This document shows positions 1 through 12,800 of a stretch of DNA of 64,000 bases, one piece after another. How positions within the stretch are numbered: the stretch's first letter is position 1; every line of letters starts with the position of its first letter. Under the pieces are notes generated by a model that saw nothing but the letters and a program-made list of their open reading frames with translations, did no database searches and had not been told where the DNA came from. The stretch comes from Cristatella mucedo (lineage: Eukaryota > Bryozoa > Phylactolaemata > Cristatellidae). The stretch is taken from positions 1,100,001 to 1,164,000 of the forward strand of contig WPIO01000006.1 of the NCBI GenBank assembly GCA_009760855.2, read 5' to 3'. Made by a program: the position numbers and the translations under genes.

Positions 1-18
1 TCTTGCTAGTTGGTACTT

Positions 19-90
19 ATGTAACGTAATGTATCTAAGTCTGTAACTTGACAAAGCCACACCAGGACCAAATGGGTGTTACCCAGGACA
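19..90 (-). mobile_element. LINE-A 3' tail fragment
   Basis: Read on the - strand, this is the LINE-A 3' UTR: TGGGTGTTAC..., a diverged middle part, GTTACAGACTTAGATACATTACG. It matches the tail of the long copy at 13430-16146. Only the last ~70 bp are present and no ORF remains. Confidence 0.7.
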
Positions 91-1597
91 CCCTTGACAA
101 AGGCAGTCTGAGCTATCGGTGCCTCTACGATAGCCAAGAGACTTTCCTATCTTGTGCAATAAAGAGAGTGTGACAGATTATCCTGGCTGAGTCAGGAGAG
201 CCACAGAGGAGGAGGCGAGTAGCTGAAAGTTGCAACTCGGGACGGCTGGAAAAGATGCGCTAGAGTTGGCAGTAGGAGAGTAGATTTGTCTAAGAATAGT
301 GGAAGTGAGCTTCGCAGTCTAAGACCTTCAGAACGAAAGCTTTTGCGAGCAAGGGTCCTCACGCCTGGGAATGGAACAGGGATTTATTTTGAATAGAGAA
401 CCTGAGGACCCGAGTCGGCTGACGATCGCATTGGTTCAGCTAGGTATGAAGAGCCAAGCTATGGCCGGCCTTGTGAGTCACAGTTAGAATTGTGCTAGGT
501 CGTTGTATCCGCTGCTCCGGCCTTGAAGCCGCCACAGCTTTTTTCAGTGAAAAGGGAGGCACATCATCAGCCGAAGAGGCGTAATAATGGTGGTGGCTTT
601 GTGGCAGCCCGGATAGAAGGAAATTGTCGCAGCCTAGCCTAAAAAGAACCAGGGAGCCAGCTAGATTTTCAGTAAGCCACCGGGTAGACAATCCCGAATC
701 TTTGAAAGGGATCGAGGCATGATGGCTAGCTGTAAAGCAGCCGTCATCATAATAAAGCTTTCAAATTTTAAGCAGTTATCGAAACCGGCACCTAAACTTC
801 TAGCGCATGGTGATGGTCCTGCTACAGCATCGCCAATTAGACACGCCTCCTCGCTCTCAGTTTGGCAGACTTGCGGAACTGTTTCGCTACTTTAAAAAGC
901 GAACGTCGCCAGACAGAATAGAATATCTCGCGCAGCCAGAATGACCCGCTAGTGGCTTTCGCGCATTGTTTCACTGCAAGCTCCCCCGGCTGCTGGCTAG
1001 TCGAACCGCCGAGCGCAAGCAGAGCACCGCTTTTATCAGAGCTGCAATTGGCTCTCCTGCAGGCTCTCAGTGTCCTCAGTCGGTGCAGCACCGGATCCGA
1101 AGGGGCAGGGCAGGCAGGTTTGCTTCTAGTGCATGTCACGTGCTTGCAACGTCCTTGCGCGCATGAAAAGGTGGCAGAAGCGGGTCATTCTTCATCGATA
1201 GCCCCCCCCCCCCGTCTAAATGTCTCAGCAGTTCACTCAGCCGCCTCGCGCGCGCGAGCGACTTTATGCTCGCGCTCCTCTTCGCAGTAGCGAGCTGCCT
1301 CGTTGGATTTGGTCTCGAACTCGGGAGACCGAGAGTTGGAGGGGCTCGTGTGCAGGTCACCTGACGTTCGGATGATGTCGCGGGACCTTTCCTTCTTTTA
1401 TCCTGTGCGAGCCGAGCCATACCACGTGGTGGCTCACTGCTCGACGCCAGCGGCTTTGTGAATCTGGCTGCCAGCTCACCTATGTAATCGTTTTCCGCCT
1501 GCCCTGATGCATTGTGCAAATGTCCTGCTGGATGGATGTTGGATGCTGGCCTGCTAGCTACGGCGTGCAGCTCGCAATGCAAAATGGCGTCGTGCAG
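91..1597. other. Left-edge non-coding DNA, probably QRSL1 intron
   Basis: I searched both strands for the preceding QRSL1 exon (expected to end near GKTNxDEFAMG) and did not find it. It holds a C10 run at about 1202 and a moderately CpG-rich patch at 950-1300. The short ORFs here show no family resemblance. Confidence 0.5.
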
Positions 1598-1694
1598 GTC
1601 CGGCTCTGTGGACAGCATATTTGGACCTACTAGGAATCCGTGGCCAGCCAGCTCAAGGTCGAAACAGTCTAATGCCTTCGACGAAGAAGCAAAG
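1598..1694 (+). CDS. QRSL1: QRSL1 exon (first one inside the window)
   Basis: This exon encodes [15 protein letters not shown] followed by a variable linker, which matches the GatA segment just before the amidase signature. The acceptor is TCGTGCAG before 1598 and the donor is AAAG/GTACAC at 1695. It begins with the last base of a codon and ends in phase 0, which fits the next exon. The linker after RNPW (about 17 residues) diverges from vertebrate QRSL1, and an internal donor at AAG/GTCGAA (1657) would break the phase. Confidence 0.85.
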
Positions 1695-1767
1695 GTACAC
1701 TAACCGTGTGTTAATGATATCCTTTAATAGGCATGACTGTTCTCGGGTGCGTGTGCGTGCGCACGTG

Positions 1768-1823
<56 letters not shown>

Positions 1824-4800
1824 TGTGTGTTGCTCAGCGGCATGGCCTAGCCACAGGATGAGGCATTCGCTGCTCGAGGGTCAGCTCAAAATGCCTGTAG
1901 CCCAGACTGCAAGAAGCGGTTTTCTGTCATGCAGTCCACGTGTCGTGCGTGTGGCAGCCATGAGGCCTGTCTTTTGTTGTAGGCTGAAGGAAGGCGTTTG
2001 CTGGGTGTTCTCATCGTGGTGTATAGTGTTAACACGTATATTTTGTTTCTAGTTTTCGGTGTTGCCAAGGGGAGAAATTAACATAGCCGAGCAGGCAGAG
2101 TGGCACATAAGCAGATACTCTGGCAGTCAGCAGCTGAGATATAATAATAATAATACATTTTTTATAGCACCCTCAGAGAGTTCAATCTCTTTTTTTGGCA
2201 CTTTACATTTGCTGCAAAGGAAGCACGATCGACTGGTTAGGGATGCTCAATAAACAACAAGAATAATATTATTAGGAGTGAACATGCACAAGGTTAGCAT
2301 TTAAGTATGGTTAGTGGCAGCAGGCACAGTATCAGCATGCATAAGCATATAAAGGACGAATCACAGGGACCCACTAAATGCTGTGACAAATCGGTGCGTT
2401 TTTAATTTCTTTTTGAATGCAGTCAAGTCAGGGCGTGTCGTGACAGAAGTCGGGAGTGAGTTCCAGCCTTTGGGAGCACGCAAACTAAAGGTACGGGTCT
2501 CTAAAGGATTTGAAGTTTGTACGAGGTATTGGTAAACAGTTGGATTCCGAAAAGTGAGTGGTAGGATGCTTAGCCTGGTGGGGCAGTAGATCTGATAGAT
2601 AGGCTGGAGCCAAAGAATGAAGGGACCCAAAAGTGAGTGACAAAACATTGAAGTCGATCCATTGCTTGACTGGTAGCCAGTGCAGGTCGGCGAGAAGTGG
2701 TGTGATGTGGCAACTGCACCATTCACGACAGACAAGCCCAGCTCCAGAGTTTTGCACCAGCTGCAAAAGTGCCCGATGTACTTGTCTAAAACACATTCGC
2801 ATGGACACACACTGAACATCTCGAGGCCAAGAGCCAGATGGAAGAGCCGAATGAGCAAACGCTGACAATGTGTGTACAGATACACTTGTGGGAGAGAGAG
2901 AGAGAGAGAGAGAAAGAAAGATGTCGATGGCCCACAGTCTTTAATTTTTTTGATTTGGTGACTGGACTTTGAGATGCCTGTGGTGATATTTTAGACGGTG
3001 CGAACTAATCCTGAAGAAGGAAGTGACTTCTTCATTGCTGGTGGCAGTTCCGGAGGAAGTGCTGTTGCCGTGGCCTGTGGAGTCGTATATGCGTAGGTGC
3101 TACAGCTTTCCTTTGCCGTGGCTGCTGGTTGCTTGCTGCCACTGTTGTGCAAGCACAGCAGCAGTGCTTAGCGCTTGCCTCATTTGCTTGGCATGGACCT
3201 GCACGTTGCCTGTCTGCACTTTAGCAGTACTTGTAAGATGGATCCTTTTTTAATGCTCTAGCCTGACTGAGGCTACCCGTGCTGCCATCACGTGCTGCTG
3301 TTTTGCTTGTAATCGCTGCTCGATTCGTGGCACATGGCAGTGGCTCTGTGGCCATCTGACGAGGGCGATTTTCTGGTGATTTCTTTTCTTTCAGAGCACT
3401 CGGTTCCGACACCGGTGGCTCGGTACGTACGCCTGCCAGCCATTGTGGCGTGGTCGGGCTGAAGCCCACGTACGGCTTGCTGTCACGTCATGGCCTCATA
3501 CCGCTGGTGAACTCGATGGACGTGCCTGCCATTCTAGCGGCCGATGTGCACAGCTGCGTGGAAGTTCTCAGTAGGTTCTATTGTGTTCTGTTTCCTCTTC
3601 TTGCTAGATGGGTCGATGTGAACCTGCTGCTGGGTGCAAAACAGCTAGCAAGACATGCCTGTTGAGTATGTTGTGGCGATGCATGAGGGATCTTGAAAGC
3701 CATTCGCTACAACGAGGAGTCAAAGAAGCCTGCATTGAACCGGAATTTTCTTGAAAAGTCCAGGGATCCAGACAAGAGCAGTAATTTTTTAAATAGCTGG
3801 CAGTGCAGTGTGGCCACCATTGCGTGCTCTTGAAGCCATCCTCGCTTCAACTTTGACCTGCGTTGCTTAAGAATGCTTCGACGAATAATGAATCGCCAGA
3901 GTGCCGAACTTGGCCGGTGGTGTGGATCTGCCTGCCTGCTGTCGTTTCGTTATGGCAAATCGAGAGCCAAACGTAAGAGTCACGGGAGGCGAAGATGAAG
4001 GTCGGGGAAAGGCAGGCAACAGAGCAGCAGCACAGGAAACCCCTGCCTGAGGTCCGAGAGATGGAAGACCCATCAAGTCAGCCTTGGCTGGCCTCTGCTC
4101 CAAGGTTTGACCGACTGCAGCTGCCCCAGCTCGGCTGCCCTGCCGATCTATCCTCAGAGAGGGGCTCAAAGTCATGTGTGGCATCCTCTTGGGACGCACC
4201 GTGTCTTGGCCTACTGTCGACCGGCTGTAGGCGGCCATGACGACCCAATAGTGGCCAAGGTGTGTTCAGTGGAGCTGCCCTGCTGTCAGGACCAGCTCGA
4301 TCAAAAAAGCTACCATTGGAAGATGAGACCTTTCAGCGCCTGCCCATTATTTGGTGGTGGCCTGGAGGCCGAGGTCAAAAGGCGTCAAGCATGGCAGCCA
4401 ACCGGAAAGAGCAAGCAGGTGGCTGCCTTGTGGGGGCGTTCAAAAGGGGCCGGGTTCTCGGCAAAGGATGGGTTTGGACGTCAGCAGCTTTTGTTGGGCC
4501 AATGGGGCTTCGATTATTACAGCTATGCTAATTAATCATATATATTTATATTTATTTATGAGCGCAATTGTCGGGAGTGGCCCGACAAATTACTGCTGTT
4601 TAGTCTGACTAGTCGGAGTGCGTAGCCAGACTACCCCAACCAAAGCTGCTGACGTCCAAACCCATTCTCTGCCGAGAACGTGGCCCCTTTTGAACGCCCC
4701 CACAAGGCAGCCACCTGCTTGAGCCACCTCCGAGTGGCTACCCATCTCTCTTCCAAGGAGATGGTAGGCAGATGCAGAGAGCAGCTCTAGGTGGGCAGCT

Positions 4801-6823
4801 CTAGCGAGGCAGTGAGGCACAATGTTGGCACACAACTTCAAGTTGTTCCTCCAGAGAAGAGCTAGCGCTTATTTTATATGGATAGCTAGAAATGCTTACC
4901 GGGGGGGGGAGGACTTGACAGAAAAGAATGCCTCGACCTTGTGCCATACCAATCAAAGTCTCGAGTTGTAGGCCCTCATGCTAAAATCCTGGCATCTCTT
5001 GAGCATGCAGCACCCTGTGTGCAGGTGCTGTGGCTCGTGCCTAGCGAAATGCTATGGCAGTCTTGGCACCCTCGTTCGTAAAAGAAAGCGAAAACCAAAA
5101 AGCAGTAAGATTGCTGCTGCCAGCACATGTGAGTCCCCAGGGTGGCTGTTTACCCCTCTGCGGTTGACCAATCGCCGGCAAGGCTGTACACTCGTATGGC
5201 ACAATACAGTGGGAGGCCATCAATGATGATGAATCAGTGTCATCAATGGTGCCCTTATTGTCTAGACAGCAGCGGCGGCGGCAGCAGGACCTGCAGGCTG
5301 GCTGCTGCTGCCAGCCTGCAGGTCCTTCACTCTCCCCTGCCAGTCTGCTGTGGCCAGTGAGTCAAGCCTGTCAACGAGCCAGCCAGCAGGCAGTCACTAC
5401 TTTACCGGAGCTCGGCGATAGGCTGTCTACTTGGATTCAGGGGTCCTTCAGGTCATCGGTTTATGGAAACCTGCTTTCTTCCTTCGTCCTTTCGCGTGAT
5501 ATCTGTAGATTTTTCGGCTGTTCACCTGCACTGAAAATCAGCTCGACTAGACTAGACGTCAGATAGAAGATGACGAATCGAAGTTGCGAATTGTGGATTT
5601 CCCGTCAGTTGTAGCCCCATCTGCACCCGGTTGTGGACAGGAGCAGCCGCATGGCTCCCGGCTGCTCCGGTCGACCGAACACAGAGCCAGAGGCTGTGGC
5701 ATGCACCGACACCCCTGGCTTTAAAGGAGTCACTGGCAGGCTAGCTGGGGTGGTGGTGGTGGTGGGGGGGGGGCTTGCAGGTGTGCTCACCTCGAGTAGG
5801 ACCCTGGGCAGGCCAGGCACGATCAATTCGGCCGTCGACGTCTTTACCGGCCTTGTCCAGTGTGGTCTCCTTCCTCCGGCTGTGGTATCCTTATCTAAAC
5901 AAGCTCGACGTTTTTGCAATATTTGTAAGCTGAAAGTAGGTAAACGTGACTGTGGGATCGTGTGGCCATTTATTGAAATGGTAGTTTCCAATTGAACGCC
6001 CAGATTCCTGCATAGCCTATTAGATATATGCTGTCCGAACCAATTTTGATGGTTAGGCTTTTCAGTTTGTGAGACACTGATCTGTCCATAACTATTAAGT
6101 TGGTCTTGTCTTCATAAACATTAAATCGCAGACTGTGTTTGGCGATTGCATTGGCCAAAGGAAGAGGATAGATTGTGATGAGTAGTGGAACTTTAACTGA
6201 TCCCGGGGTACCCTGTGCTTTTAGATCTCACCGGATGACCTATGGCTATTGACTGGCAATCGGATCTGTGTACATGTGCGCAACTACTTCCAGTGTGCAT
6301 GCATCTTTCGTGTCTCTTCGTGCTGCCTCTTTCTTAATTTCGGTGTAGAAATCGAGCACTTTTTTATTGACTTCATGTAGCATTGCCTCAGCGCCCGGCA
6401 ATGTTAAAGCTTGATATTTTGAAGCTTGGGCTACGTTAGCAATCGGATTAGTTCTCACGAGCTTGCCACACCCTAGGATCTACAAGCAGCCAAGCGATTG
6501 TGCCACCTGCACAGCTGGCGATAAGTCATTCTATCCGTCGTGTTCCTGAATTTTGCATGCCCAGACCCTTGTATGGGGGAGGGGTGATGAGTGTTGGCTC
6601 TTTGCAATCCGTTCGATCTCGTCAGTACTTCTCAGGCTTAACCCCTTTTGTAGCTTTAATGCTTGGGCATTAGTCGCTGTCTTGTGCTTCATCCTCCGAT
6701 CCATCAGGACAGCATTGCAATTTTTTGCTTTCTGTTGTTAGCCGTTGAAAGTATGCGCAGCCAATCTGCTCCTGCCAGCACTCTGTGTGCGTGCGTGCAC
6801 GCGTGCGTGTGCGCGTGTGTGTG

Positions 6824-6866
<43 letters not shown>

Positions 6867-9800
6867 TGATCGTTACAAAGGAGTAGCCGGTGGGAGGCCT
6901 ACCTCACTGACTTGGGTGCCGCTGCCGGCGTCAGTTCGGCCTGCTATTCTATCCGCTGTAGTTATATCCTCTCTGGCATCACTTTGCTCTGAGATTGGAT
7001 GTCGATCTGTTGACGACAGGAGCGAGCAGTCTGCATCCCGGCTTATTGATAGCATAGCAATCGGTGCCCTGGAATACAAGCTCTGCTCTGATGGATGTTT
7101 TGGTACTTTGAATGCAGTAGCCCTAATTCGTCTTTGCTGGCCATGAGTGCTTGGCCGAAGTAAGCAGGCTGAAAAAATGCTCGGAAGCAGGGCTACATTC
7201 TAACTGAGCGACCGTTTCGCGCGGTCCCTCTCTCTAATTGCAGTGCTTAGCAGCCCAGGTGCGGGCAGCAGTTCTTTGTTATACAGCGGGCTGGGAACTC
7301 GATCGCAGCCCGATGGAAAAAAAGCAGTGGGATGTTTGCCATGGACTTCTAGATTCTAGTCACGTGGTGAGCTTCATCTTGGACCAGTGCCTGAAGTTGC
7401 TTGACCGCATGCGTCGCTGCCACATACTGGTAGTGCTTGAGTTGGCCGTGTTAAAAGAAAGAATTTCCGGGTTCTAGGCAACGTCGATTGTTGCTATTCG
7501 TCTCTGCTGAGCGACGGACGGCACGAACCCCGGACAGGCTCACCAGGGTTTTTTATGTGACACCCGACGTCGCTCTTCTTCGAGTGCCACACCCTGGCCC
7601 TCCTCCCCCCACAGCCTAGACTCTGCTTCTGTCTAGAGGCAGTGCAAAGCTAGGACGAGCCAGGCGGGTCTGAGCGCATCTCCGTCCCTCTGTCTGTCGA
7701 AGCGATGCTCGGCAGAGGCAGTATCGATTGCGTGTCCGCGCTCTCGATCCAGATGCCCTCGCCGGTCGCGATCAGAAAGATCCGACTTCGACTGGCGAAC
7801 TCTTCAGCCGAGTGCAACTCCTCCAGGAGCCCGATCTGAAAGCCGTGCGCATCGGAATACCACAGGTAGGTGACGCGCCTCGGGCATCGTCTCTCTGGCT
7901 GCTGCTAGCTCGTGATGATCTCCCTGCATTGGTTTCTTTAAAGTGCCTGAAAGCTGTGTGCATGCTGCGGCGGCTGGCGACAACGTGTGTACGTGACCTT
8001 GAGATTGATCGGTCTGAGTCTGGCTGTGCTTGATGCAAGGCATCGAGTACTTGTCCGTGCTTTCTTGCTCCTCGGGGCCTCGTGCCGATACAGCATAGCG
8101 ATGGAACAGGAAGAAATTTCAAGGTTGGAATTGGAGAATAGTTATGGTAAATAGCAGACAACTTGTAGGTGGCCCGCAAAAAAGAGTTGGGCTACCGGGC
8201 CAGCGGTCGTTTCAATACCTCCTACCCTCTTTTGCCCCCCCCCCCCCTGTGGCTTGTGGTCTCGGAATGCAGGCTCTGTGGCAGTCCTGTCATCTCGAAA
8301 GGATGTCCGTGTGGCCAGTAATGTAATGTTATATAATGTAATGTATCTCCGTCTGTAACTCCACAAAGTCATAAAGACTATGTGGGTGTTACGTAGGAGA
8401 GTTTTGTATAGCGCACTCACAGCCTAGTACGCGGCTCTTGGTGACATGAGTCGACAGGCCGCCCTCTGCCTGCGCTGCCAATTATTGGCCAGATTGGCAA
8501 TGCAGGAGAAGATGATATCGGGCAAAGGGACCCGAGCTATGTTTGCATGGGAAGAGATTCAGTAACTGTCTATTGACGCAGAGTCGAACCTGGATTGTAA
8601 AGGAACCGGCACCAGAGTTTGTTGTCCGACGTTCTCAGCAGGCATCTTTCTTGTAGCATCATATAATTCACTAGCTTATGCTCGTGAAAAGCTCGGAATT
8701 TTTCAGTGTTTCACGACAATGCAGGCCTGAGTATCCAGCGCTGACCTAGCTAGGTAAACCCAGCCTAGCTAGCGAGCCGGCTTACTGTCGGGCAAGGTCT
8801 CCATACCACATAACCTGGGTCTTGAAGTGCTCGAATCCTACCGGCAGTTTCTGTACGTTACTGATCTTGATGATGTTGCCGATCAGCGTACGCGATTCTT
8901 TTCTTGTTTGCTGAGCTTTCACAGCATGGAGCTCCTGGGCTTCTTCTTTGATCTCTTCTTACGGTAGATTTTGTCGCGTGCAGCGTTTCCGTTGAGTTTC
9001 GGCATCGCGGCAGTGCATGGCACTTCCTTTGTAGCTTGTTTTTCCTGGTTGTCACCTTCGACCTTCGTATACGCTGCTGCTTGTTGGTCCACAATTTTGG
9101 GAAGAAACTGCAGTTTTTATAGGAAAACGTGCCTTTACCCATGAAAATCACCGTAACACCCATCTTTGCTTTGGAAGATGAGCTTGAGTGTCCACTGAGA
9201 CCATCAGCTGATGAGCCATCCCCACTGACTGCCAAACTTAGAGTTCTGAATTAGTGGAGAAAACAATTTTGTATAGGAGGAAAAATGAAAACGTATTTCA
9301 AAACTATATATTTCGTATTTTCTTATAAAGCCATGTCACGAAATTCATTCATCAGTGCTGGGTAGCAATCAGCATTGAGTTAGTTGCCCATATGACCGTA
9401 CAGCCGTGCTGACGATATTTAAATTCATATTAATTATGAAATAAGCCCGCCATTGTAAAAATCACGGGCAGATCTGTTCCAACTATAAGAGTGCATGTTG
9501 TAGCTACAAATGCAAGTTAGCAAATTATCTCCCACTTTTTGACATGGTACTCACCATTGCTGTACCATTGTATTAGTACATTAAGTATCACAAAAGCCAT
9601 CATGTAAGCGCGACTGCAGTGACCCTGACAGACTCACTAAATAGCTATCAAATTTTGGCTTGTTATAGAGGTTGATTTGTGTAGTACCCAAGAGAGTTTA
9701 ATCTCTATCCAGGCACTCTAAATATTTGGTCGTTAAAGACGAGCAGCTTACCTACGGGCAGCGCCAGGATTGCATTGATTTAGAGTTAGCACAATTACCC

Positions 9801-12800
9801 GATAACGAGATTTTAGCCTCTCTGCAGACCGGACACGCACCAAGTTAAATCGATCGACAGATGCAGGTCTCTTTTGTTCACACCCTTGCAAACGATACTT
9901 AAACTGAATTAGACCCTCATCCCAATATGAGATGCAGAACCTGCCGAAAATTAGACTTGCTAATCTAATATAAGGGATGGTAAGCTTTTTAAACGAGCTC
10001 AAAGTCAGGAGTTTCAAGTAGGTCCCGAGGAATGCAAGATAGAAATATGCAGTGTGCAGATCTAGCTGGATTCGATGGATGCAAGTTCGGATTCCTTTCA
10101 CAGTGGCACTTGCAGGAATTGTGACAATTTATCAGTTGAAGCTGCCTGTATAGGTCTGCCTCTCTAACGAAGTGGCGAACATATGGAGCAGGGTCGGTTT
10201 TACGGACAGATAACTTCACAGTGTCCTCCGGTTTTACTGTCAGTGGAGGGCAATGGTAGCAATGTGCAGAAGAACGCTCTCTTTGGATGGTTCTTCGAGC
10301 ACCACTGCTGCCACTGTTGCCACTTAGCTACCCCGCCGGTCTGCGAGTGAAGGTCGCATTGACTTGGCAGCTGGAACTTCTCTCTCAGCCATATAATCTC
10401 TCCATCGCGTTCTTTTGCGGCACTAGAGCCAGCTAGCGACTAGGAATCATGCATCTGCTATGAGTTTATCCATGAGCAGAAAACAACGTGCCTGGGTAGC
10501 ACAAAGCTGTTCTGTTGTTTTCCCAGTATACCACAGATTGTCAGGCACCTTGTGGCATCCGAGGTCCCAGGGGTAGTCACACTCTTGTAGACCAAATAGG
10601 GATACGGCGATCTTGTTCGAGCTTGCTTGTCAGCAGATCCATCCGAGTTTATGCTCATTCTCTTTATCTACAGACATAGTCACTCAGGCTGGTCGTTCGT
10701 GTAAGCTAAACCCGGAAGCTTTTCGGCCATGTGGTGGCTGTGCCATCTCTATTAATTGGGATCAGAAGTTATCGTCAGTCTACTGTTGAGTGCATCAGAG
10801 GTCGTAGAGAGCTGACAGCTAGCTCCTGCAAATGGCAAGGGCAAGACCATACTGTTATGAGCATCGTTGCCCCAATTGGAGTGACTCCTTACTGACTCGG
10901 GCTTGCAAGAGTGCTTCGCAAACTCGATTCCCCACACGATCCCCTCGGTGTGACATGATTGTCGCCCGAGGTGAGGCAAGGTGCACAGGATGCTAAAGAT
11001 GGTATTTTTAATGAGCAGACGAAGAAATGCAGAAATGGAGAAATGCAGGGCAGCACAGGAGGCCCCCCAATGCAGCCACGAACACTCGGAAGATTTGGCT
11101 CGAAAGAGTGAACCGGGCGTGTGCACGTATCCGGGCTGCAATCCAGTTTCACTGCACTGCGCTTGTCACCTTAGTCGCACTGGCTTCAGTTGGGAACGAC
11201 TGCCCGTGGACCTGTAGCTTTGGAATGATGATAATAGTGATGACATTTGTATAGCACCCTAAGGAGAACCTAATCTCTTTGCAAGCGCTTTGCATATGCC
11301 GTAAAGGAAGCATTTAAATTGCTAAATGAGGTACTCGGGCGTTTTCTTTTTAGATATTCGGTAATTCGGGTAGGCGGATGTTGTAGCGTCAGTCGGAAGT
11401 AAGTTTTTGGGCTTTGGGAGCATACTCACCAAAGGCACGGTCTGCGAAGAATTTGAGGTTAGTTATTGAGTCACAGTTAAGTAACTTGAGTCAGAAAAGG
11501 GGCTGTTACAAACGCCTAGCCTGTATGTGAAGTAGATCGTATTGGAAGGCTGGAACAAAAGAATTAAAGCACCTAGAAGGACATGTCAAAACCTGGCAGT
11601 TGATACGCCTTGATATGGAGCCAGTGCAGGTCAGTGAGAAGTGGTTATTGTGAGAATTGCGACTTGCACAACAGACAAGCCTGGCTGCAGTTTTCCACCA
11701 GCTGTTGGTGCCTCATAACATTGGACTGAAGACCTGTGAGTTTGGAGTTATAGAAGTCGAGCCGGGTATCACAAACGCTATGTCCAACTTGGATATGGTA
11801 TCCCGGTCTAGGCAGTACTGAGTTTTTGCTAGGCTCTGTAGGTGAAACTAGGCGAAATTGACTGTGTAGCAGACGGAGTTGTCTAGTGGAAGGTCGTTCC
11901 TGAACTGGACCCTCAAGACTTTTTCAGATGCCACAGGGGACATTCCGACAAGGTCCATTTTGAGGGCTTGGTTTTCAGATTGATGTGTAGCACCAGGTTT
12001 GCCCATGACTAGGAAATTGGTTTTGTCGCATTCAATTTGTGAAAGTTTGTTTACATTCAAGTGTGACTGTCAGCAACACATGTAGCTGCTAGAGAGTTGA
12101 TGAGGAATGTCGAGGAAATGCTTATCAAAATCGAATGTTTGTTTAGGGTACCTTTCAAAAGGCAAATATGTATGTTAGAAACGGGATCGGAAGTTCTGAC
12201 GGCTGACGTATAAAAGAAAGAGTTATTATGCAAAGCAAGGCTAACCCAAACGTAAACTGAAAGCAACATATCTACATGTAACAGATTTATTGAACTCTGC
12301 AGCATATAATAATAATAATAATGATAATAATGCACTTGATAAAGCGCCCTCAGAGAACTCAAATCTCTTTCTAGGCGCTTTACATTTGCTGCAAAGGGAA
12401 ATGCAATTGAATGGTGAGTAATATCATGCTTGATAAACAACATGAATAACATGGTTAGGGGTGACATGCTTAGGGTCAGCATGTAAATGTGGTTAGTGGC
12501 AGCATGCACAGTATCAGCACGCATAAGCACATGAAGAACGAATCACAGGGACCCGCTAAATGCTGTCCTAAATAGGTCCGTTTGTAAGTTCTTTTTAAAT
12601 GTGGTCAAGTCAGGGGATGTTCTGCCGCAAGTCGGGAGGGAGTTGTATGCTACTTCTATCTCAACTTGTTGAATCTTGGCAGCTCGAATTGCATTCGTGA
12701 AACTTGTTGAGATGCACTCTTGTGGCTTTTACGCAGCTTCATCTTCAACGTGTAGCTTTAAGTCCTGTAAAATCCACAACTTGGCCTATACTTCACAAAT

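Larger units (their letters stand above)
3571..7752. other. QRSL1 intron (4.2 kb) with foldback and hairpin structures
   Basis: No coding exon is supported here. It contains the inverted repeat at 4412-4720, the perfect hairpin at 5287-5325 and a GT microsatellite at 6783-6865. The short ORFs lack family motifs. Confidence 0.75.

Noticed and set aside
8858-9235. 125-codon minus ORF in a QRSL1 intron
   Set aside because: It has some protein-like composition but no motif, no splice partner and no second copy in the window.
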